A DNA stretch of 64,000 nt from Trichosphaerium sp. ATCC 40318. Taxonomy: Eukaryota; Discosea; Flabellinia; Trichosidae. Below are positions 58,858 to 64,000 of this stretch, one piece after another. The DNA is taken from assembly GCA_038496445.1 (NCBI GenBank), contig JALMLS010000316.1, forward strand, positions 62,001-126,000. Direction: 5' to 3'. The position numbers were made by a program, and so were the translations under genes. Under the pieces are notes generated by a model. The model was not told where the DNA came from, searched no databases, and saw only the letters and a list, made by a program, of their open reading frames with translations. How positions within the stretch are numbered: position 1 is the stretch's first letter; each line of letters starts with the position of its first letter.

Positions 58858-59951
58858 GTCACAACTGTGATATAGACGCTTTTTTTTAACGTGCCTTTTG
58901 GCTCTTTTTTATCACGTGATAACTCTACGCTCGAGCGATATGTACTTTTGAGTTTGTATACCGCGAATGGTTACTGTGTTTTAAAGTCCTATTTTTTCGC
59001 GCTGTTTCTCGAAAAGTTGTGCGAACAAGTTGTTCTTTTCCGCTCTCATTACTACTCACCCCAAGGAGCCATAAAAACGGCTACGAATTAATAACGATTT
59101 ACGTGTTAACTTACTAGCACCAAGCGCGAATGCTGGCACATAATCAGGCGTAAAGAGGAGTATTTAACGTGAGATAACGTTAAAACCTCAAAGAAAATTA
59201 CAAGCGCTTCCAAAGTATCTTGCGCTGAGTGTACGGTACTAGTATAGCATAATAGTACGTTTTAGAGTATACAAGACAACTGCTGGACCTTAAAGGACGT
59301 TAACAGAACTGCTAACAATGTACAAAATAAAATAATGGTTAAAAACACGTGGTGTCGCAATAATATGTATGCGTTGTGGATTTAATTAGTTTTTTTCCAG
59401 AACTGACAATATACGTCAGATCTTGTAGTTTTTAAGAGATCTTGAAAGAACTACCAAGATCTTGTAGAACTAACAGAAGTTGCAAGATCTGTCAGATCTG
59501 ACTAAACACGAAAACCAAAAGTCACAAACAGCAAAAAGTTGCAAACTTTGCAAACTTGAATGATAAGACAATATGTTACGATTATGTCTGAGATAGTTTT
59601 GAGTGTGCAATTCTTTGAAATAAAAAGACATGGCGACCATTGGGCGGATTTCAAATCGAGGAACTAACGAGATGTTGTGATAGCTACACCGTTTTTTTTT
59701 TAACTAGATAGATCCCTATCGTACATTGGCCAACAAACAACAACACATAATCAGGAGAACATGCCTCTTGCAGTTGGTCCCAAATATTGTGACCTACTCA
59801 TTGGTTATTAAAAGTAACAGAAATAAAACTACATAAGCTCATTCATCTGTCGCTGTTGCTGGAGGATCAGTTTCGATCAGCAATAAGTGGCATCTTTTAA
59901 CAACAAATTTGTATGGATTAGAAACATGTTATCAAAATAAACTATGCCATG
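58858..59951. other. Intergenic with palindromic and AGATCT-rich patches
   Basis: Includes ATCACGTGAT at 58911-58920 in the putative promoter of the ankyrin-PARP gene, duplicated at 52.77 kb. 59420-59500 holds a cluster of AGATCTTG/CAAGATCT and GTCAGATCT/AGATCTGAC elements that can pair with each other. No gene was seen. Confidence 0.45.
58911..58920. promoter_or_regulatory. Palindrome ATCACGTGAT in the putative ankyrin-PARP promoter
   Basis: Lies about 54 bp upstream of the candidate start at 58857. The same block (TTTTATCACGTGATAACTCT) is kept at 52772 upstream of the decayed paralogue, so it moved with the gene as part of its 5' region. Confidence 0.5.
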
Positions 59952-60806
59952 CTAGAATAATGTGTGGAACACAATTAATGCACCTGTAGTAACAAGTACC
60001 AAAGCAAGCGAGGGGGGAGTTAATGTCATTGGTACTACATCTGTTGGTGCAAGTGTTATAACTTCAGTAGTTGGTACCTCAGTCTGTATAGGAGGTGTAT
60101 TTGTTGGCGCTTCAGATAATGGAGGTATAGTTGTCGGTGGTTCTGTTGTTGACGATATAGTTGGCATTTCTGTTGTTGGAGGTACAGTAGTTGAGGCTTT
60201 TGTAGATGGCACTTATGTCGTTGGTGGAACAGTAGTTGGTATAAAATCACAAGAGTTTGTTGAAGGTTCAAACCTACAATATAGTGTTACTATCTACTGG
60301 CTATGTACTGCGTTTGGGTTGGAGTTTTTGGCTCTAGAAGCTCGGACGCACGCGAAAAAGATTGTGTTGAGACCGCTTTGTAAATTAGAAGTTTGTGCAT
60401 TGGAACCAATCCTGTACACTTGAAGTAAAACTGGGTAGTATCGTATCCCACAAGAATTCTACCAAACCCAGATACTGAGAGATCAACATTTACTTGCAAT
60501 ATAACATATGGACTGTTTTTTATTGCAATATTTGGGTTGTTTAATATCAAAAACGGGTTAGTAGTTTCTGGTAGCTCTAAGCATCTCTCTGTTGAGTTAT
60601 AGTCCTCTTTTATACCTATTGTTAAGCTCCTATTGGTCGTACAGTGAGAATACATCTCGGCAGTTAAAGACGTACCCGTCACCTGCGTCATCATTTAAGT
60701 TGCCATTGAAGTTGAATTCGTGTACTAGAGTTTGACCATGTGTTGTTGGTAGGTACACGATTACAAAATAGACAGCTAACAATGCGGAACCTTTGAAGTG
60801 ATGCAT
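59952..60806 (-). pseudogene. LamG-like/mucin/GPI surface-protein gene, probably broken (module copy B, upstream part)
   Basis: Starts MHHFKGSALLAVYFVIVYLP (signal peptide) at 60806, followed by LVHEFNFNGNLNDDAGDG. The similar, well-conserved downstream frame (TSLTAEMYSHCTTNRSLTIG, CLELPETTNPFLILNNPNIA, VNVDLSVSGFGRILVGYDTT) is displaced by one base. The Thr/Pro stalk (FEPSTNSCDFIPTTVPPTT, then VPSTKASTTVPPTTEMP) is interrupted by an in-frame TAA at 60213-60215. The tail ends in a hydrophobic GPI-type signal (PSLALVLVTTGALIVFHTLF-stop). An unseen intron could rescue one defect but hardly both. If expressed it would be a secreted lectin-like surface protein. Confidence 0.55.
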
Positions 60807-60902
60807 CTTGTGTAATGGTTAGAATTATCCTGCCAATGAGAGATTGAAGTATATCTTTACAATCGCTTTTGCAAGAAAAATATGAGATAACAAAACACTT
60901 TT

Positions 60903-62013
60903 TTATTGTATTGTACATCGCTTATGATCAGTAGTACCACCATACTTATCAATCCTTGGTAGTGTATGGTAAGTACCACGAAATATAGTGCAAACCTCAT
61001 CAACAACTATAAAGCCAAGTCAATAAGGTGAAAAATTGAGATAAAGTTTAATACGTTCTGCAACACCAATACCACAAAGGCTATCAACTTCAACATAACT
61101 AAAAGCCTATCCAAAAAAAAAAGATGTAAGCTAACATTTGATGTTATTCGTCAAGTACCTTAGTTTGTTTTGCTAAATCAATACCTTGTGACCAACTTAT
61201 AACAGACTCACGAGGCCTACCCTTAATATTTTTTAGCTTCGAAAAAAAAAATTGCTTCGAAATTGTTTTGGTTGTCGAGTTGCGTAGGGACCAAGGTGAT
61301 TTAAATATGTACCTCCAAAATAGCTGTAACTCTTGAATTTTGTTTTAAGCCAACAAGAATACGTGGCACAAGAAGTCCGTGATGGTTTAACTCTGGTATC
61401 CACTACCCTATTAAATAAGCACATAAACAAAAACAAATATATAGAGAGTTATTGTACGCACTCGAGATGTAATACTCTCATATGATTCATAGTTATCAAG
61501 GGAGAAGCAAACTAAGAGAACATCCTATTCTTACAACCGTCATCCAAACAGGGCGTTATAAGCTTGTACAATAAAAACAAAAAGTAAACATCAAAGAAAA
61601 TTACCGTGCTAGGATAAGTAATAGGCCTCAACCTATCATACTCTGGTTTACCACTTGTATCGCATATTCCTACAATACATTAATCATTTTTAAGTGAAAA
61701 AAAAAATACAGTTAAAGGTTACGACCACGTGCAAACACAAAACCGGAAATCTAAAAATACATTCCGCCTAGGTACCTACAGTAAACGGGTCTTTGCGAAT
61801 CGCAATTTCAGCACAAACTGCAGGCAGAACGAAGGACTCATGAGGTAAAATATCTCCAAACGGTTCTTCATGATTAAATCCGCTATTAATACACCATATT
61901 AGATGCGTTTTGCCTTTAGTTTGTTAGTATAGCATAGTTTTTATGTTTATTTTACCTACACCCCGGTCACCACAAACCACAACCCTAATATTACTGGGGA
62001 TATCAGATGCCAT
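60903..62013 (-). CDS. Divergent Rho-family small GTPase with CaaX box
   Basis: Start 62013: MASDIPSNIRVVVCGDRGVG, with an intron inside the P-loop (branch-point-like CTAAC) joining to KTHLIWCINSGFNHEEPFGD, so GDRGVGKT is complete. Then ILPHESFVLPAVCAEIAIRK, the G3 region VGICDTSGKPEYDRLRPITY, LLVCFSLDNYESYESI, WIPELNHHGLLVPRILVGLK, VISWSQGIDLAKQTKAFSYV and EVDSLCGIGVAELVDEVCTI. It ends TTDHKRCTIQ-stop at 60903. DTSG, RLRPITYP and CFS are Rho-type. Oddities: no switch I threonine in the usual VPTVF position, and the G4 motif reads GLKQN rather than TKxD, so nucleotide cycling may be unusual. CTIQ is a prenylation signal, implying membrane attachment. Confidence 0.78.
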
Positions 62014-62677
62014 TTGTATTCGCCTTACCGTTTAAAGTTCACTTAACCAATTGTACTGAGCTTATGAAGGAATATGCAAACAGCCCTAATGCTGCTAATG
62101 ACTCGGTCATAAGCTGAGTTGAGTAGAGAAAACCTGATGAAGCCTATTGGCGTGCATGGGCTGGCGAAGAAGTACGAATTGAAAAAGTTCTGTGTGTTCT
62201 TCAAGCAACATCATTGCAGAAAGCCCATCCTGGTATGATGGTGGTATAACAAATATTGCCGCTAACACCATAACTTGACGTAATTGGAGCGTCTGCAGCC
62301 CCGTATGAAGGATTTTGAAGGTTGTTCCATTGCCATCTCCTTGGTTTATTGGGCGGATTGTTCTTAACGATTTTGACAGGTAATGAAGAATGGCCTCTGC
62401 AATTACCATCTAAAAACAGAACAGGTACGCGTTTTCTCAGGTCAAAAACAGTTGATTTGGGAGTTCAAGCATGAGTGGTAGGTGTACTACGCTGTAAGTG
62501 AACAGCAAAAACAATATGTTCGAATGAAAAAAAAAACTTGAAATTTCTTTCCCGGAGGCCTATAATTTGGCACAGTGAAGCTATGAGTGCCTATAGTCGT
62601 AATTTCTCTAGACACGGGCTACAGTGAGAGTCCAGGACTATATAGTAGACAAGTATACATTATAGTGGAAATCTGAT
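62014..62677. other. Intergenic, one unassigned open frame
   Basis: A 100-codon minus-strand frame (62107-62409) begins MVIAEAILHYLSKSLRTIRP but has no recognisable motif, and other frames across it are also open for long stretches. It may be part of a small gene between the Rho and DIS3 genes. Confidence 0.3.
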
Positions 62678-64000
62678 TTATTTTATCTTTTGTTTCTTTG
62701 ATTGATTTCTTGAGTTACGACGACGTTTACGTTTATCGCTAGGTGTACTTTTTTTAGGTTTTGCATTTGAGAAGTTTGGGTCCAAACACGTGAGCACTAT
62801 TTTAGGAGAGTGTGGTACAGACTCATCAACTTCAAGGCGTATCTTAACCTTTGCAAAAATAGATAATTTAAAACTACCAAAATCAAGCTCTTGAGCCCTC
62901 TCATCGAATTTTGCAATACCTTTTGGTATGTAAACAACTTCTTCGATACCATATCTAATTGAAAAGTAAGTAGGTATGACATTAGATACAGATACAGATG
63001 AATATATGAAAAGTAATCAAGTTGAGGAAAAAAATAAATTCATGAATTTATCAAGACATTAACGCTATGTATAATTAACCAGAAGTACTACATTGATATG
63101 TATATATACTACAATTAGTAATACACAACATATTGTATTCTGATCGACATAGTCTAACATGAAATGGTGGAAAATGTGAAAAATTGCTGCAAGCGTTTTT
63201 TTTCTGAATTTTTTTTCGACAGAAAAGTAAATAATCATACCTTGCTACCATGACATGGAATCCATTACTCCTTACGGACATTACATAAGCATCTTCTTCA
63301 ATAACTTTTCCTTTGAAAAAATAAACAGTATGAAGCTTCACTGAGTCCCTAGAAGCATATTCTGCCATGCGATGACTTCTATTAATACGATCACATGTAC
63401 GTTGAATTCCCGTTCTATTAATAGACGAATGGACAGGAGCAATGGCTATACTAGCAGCAAGTAACCTGTGTACAATAATATCTATACAATAGAATATCAG
63501 ATAGATGTAACAGAGCAAATAAAGTGAAGAAATCGACAAACAATAAACGTGTCAACTTTTTTTGCACATGTCTCATTTTTCATAACAAAAAACAAAGAGT
63601 TTTGAAGCAGTACCTGCGTATCTACGAATAGGTGATGTGAAATGAGTGTAAATAGGTGCAGCGAGTCCGTAGTGATGAAATTCAGAAGGAGGTACTGATC
63701 CTGAAGCGAAATATCTTGCTTGTTGCATACACCGTGTTGCCAATATTCTTATAAGTTTGTTCACAAATGGATCAGAAGATACCTTGAGACAATAATTAGT
63801 TTTTTACAAAATGGCCGATCACGGGATGGAAAGTTTTTTTTGTGAAGCGGTGAAACGGTGGTGTAGGTGGTGTACGTACGTTTGCTTTATCTAGGGAGTC
63901 TGAGAGCTCTTTAGAGTTTCCGACATCAAGAGTTACTCCAAGTTTTTTTACAATTTGAATAAGTCCTTCTAACTTCTTTGGATCAGGGGAAGGATGACGC
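62678..64000 (-). CDS. DIS3/Rrp44-type 3'-5' exoribonuclease, C-terminal part (runs off the right edge)
   Basis: Minus-strand gene entering from the right edge. Exons: [20 protein letters not shown] then [16 protein letters not shown] (63880-64000); [55 protein letters not shown] (63615-63780), the end of the RNB catalytic domain; [60 protein letters not shown] (63245-63505); then the S1-like segment [40 protein letters not shown], and a Lys/Arg-rich tail ending KKQKIK-stop at 62678. The [11 protein letters not shown] motif and linker order match DIS3, the catalytic subunit of the RNA exosome. The N-terminal PIN domain and RNB aspartates lie outside the window. Confidence 0.88.

Noticed and set aside
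59962-60423. 153-codon plus-strand frame with VVGG repeats
   Set aside because: Antisense shadow of the Thr/Pro-rich stalk and LamG-like region of the minus-strand gene.
62107-62409. 100-codon minus-strand frame called as a gene
   Set aside because: No start context, motif or splice support; alternative frames over the same stretch look equally open, so it is left as unassigned.

Overview
The window is AT-rich nuclear DNA from an intron-dense unicellular eukaryote. Most genes are split by introns of about 40-90 bp whose 5' splice site is very often GTACGT, and all three stop codons are used as stops. The gene set (kinesin-10, CLASP, tetraspanin, Rho-type GTPase, METTL9, an AprA/PhoPQ-related secreted protein, ankyrin-PARP proteins, cysteine-rich and Thr/Pro-rich surface proteins) fits a free-living protist. 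An amoebozoan is my best guess, but this rests on family distribution recalled from general knowledge. Exon borders were set by eye and are approximate.

Layout. 1-8.7 kb: a truncated beta-helix-like surface protein, a tetraspanin, a C11orf54-type ester hydrolase with a tRNA-Ala(CGC) gene inside an intron, a mitochondrial 2Fe-2S ferredoxin and an unrecognised Cys-rich gene. 8.8-16.9 kb: a secreted Cys-rich repeat protein, an ER-directed TPR protein, two intronless F-box genes resembling amoeba giant-virus repeat proteins (LRR type and MORN type) on either side of a truncated tRNA-Ala copy, and unrecognised multi-exon genes. 18.4-31.6 kb: kinesin-10, a HARE-HTH/coiled-coil/PARP fusion, a six-cysteine secreted peptide, METTL9 and small unknown genes. 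31.6-34 kb: a mucin-like type I membrane protein. 35-41.8 kb: cytosolic AsnRS and a CLASP/TOG protein. 42.4-51 kb: an AprA-like secreted protein, a decayed ADP-ribosyltransferase, a secreted unknown, a MITE-like element and a GPI-type surface protein. 51.4-60.8 kb: a cluster built from duplicated LamG-like/mucin plus ankyrin-PARP modules, with one largely intact PARP gene. 60.9-64 kb: a divergent Rho GTPase ending in a CaaX box and the C-terminal part of a DIS3-type exoribonuclease.

The most notable signals are three copies of a collinear LamG-mucin to ankyrin-PARP module in various states of decay (one inverted and internally deleted); a separate HARE-HTH-PARP fusion; a tRNA-Ala gene nested in an intron with three 5'-half copies broken at the same tRNA position; two intronless virus-like F-box genes beside one of those copies; and a strongly over-represented palindrome, ATCACGTGAT, mostly in introns and intergenic DNA.
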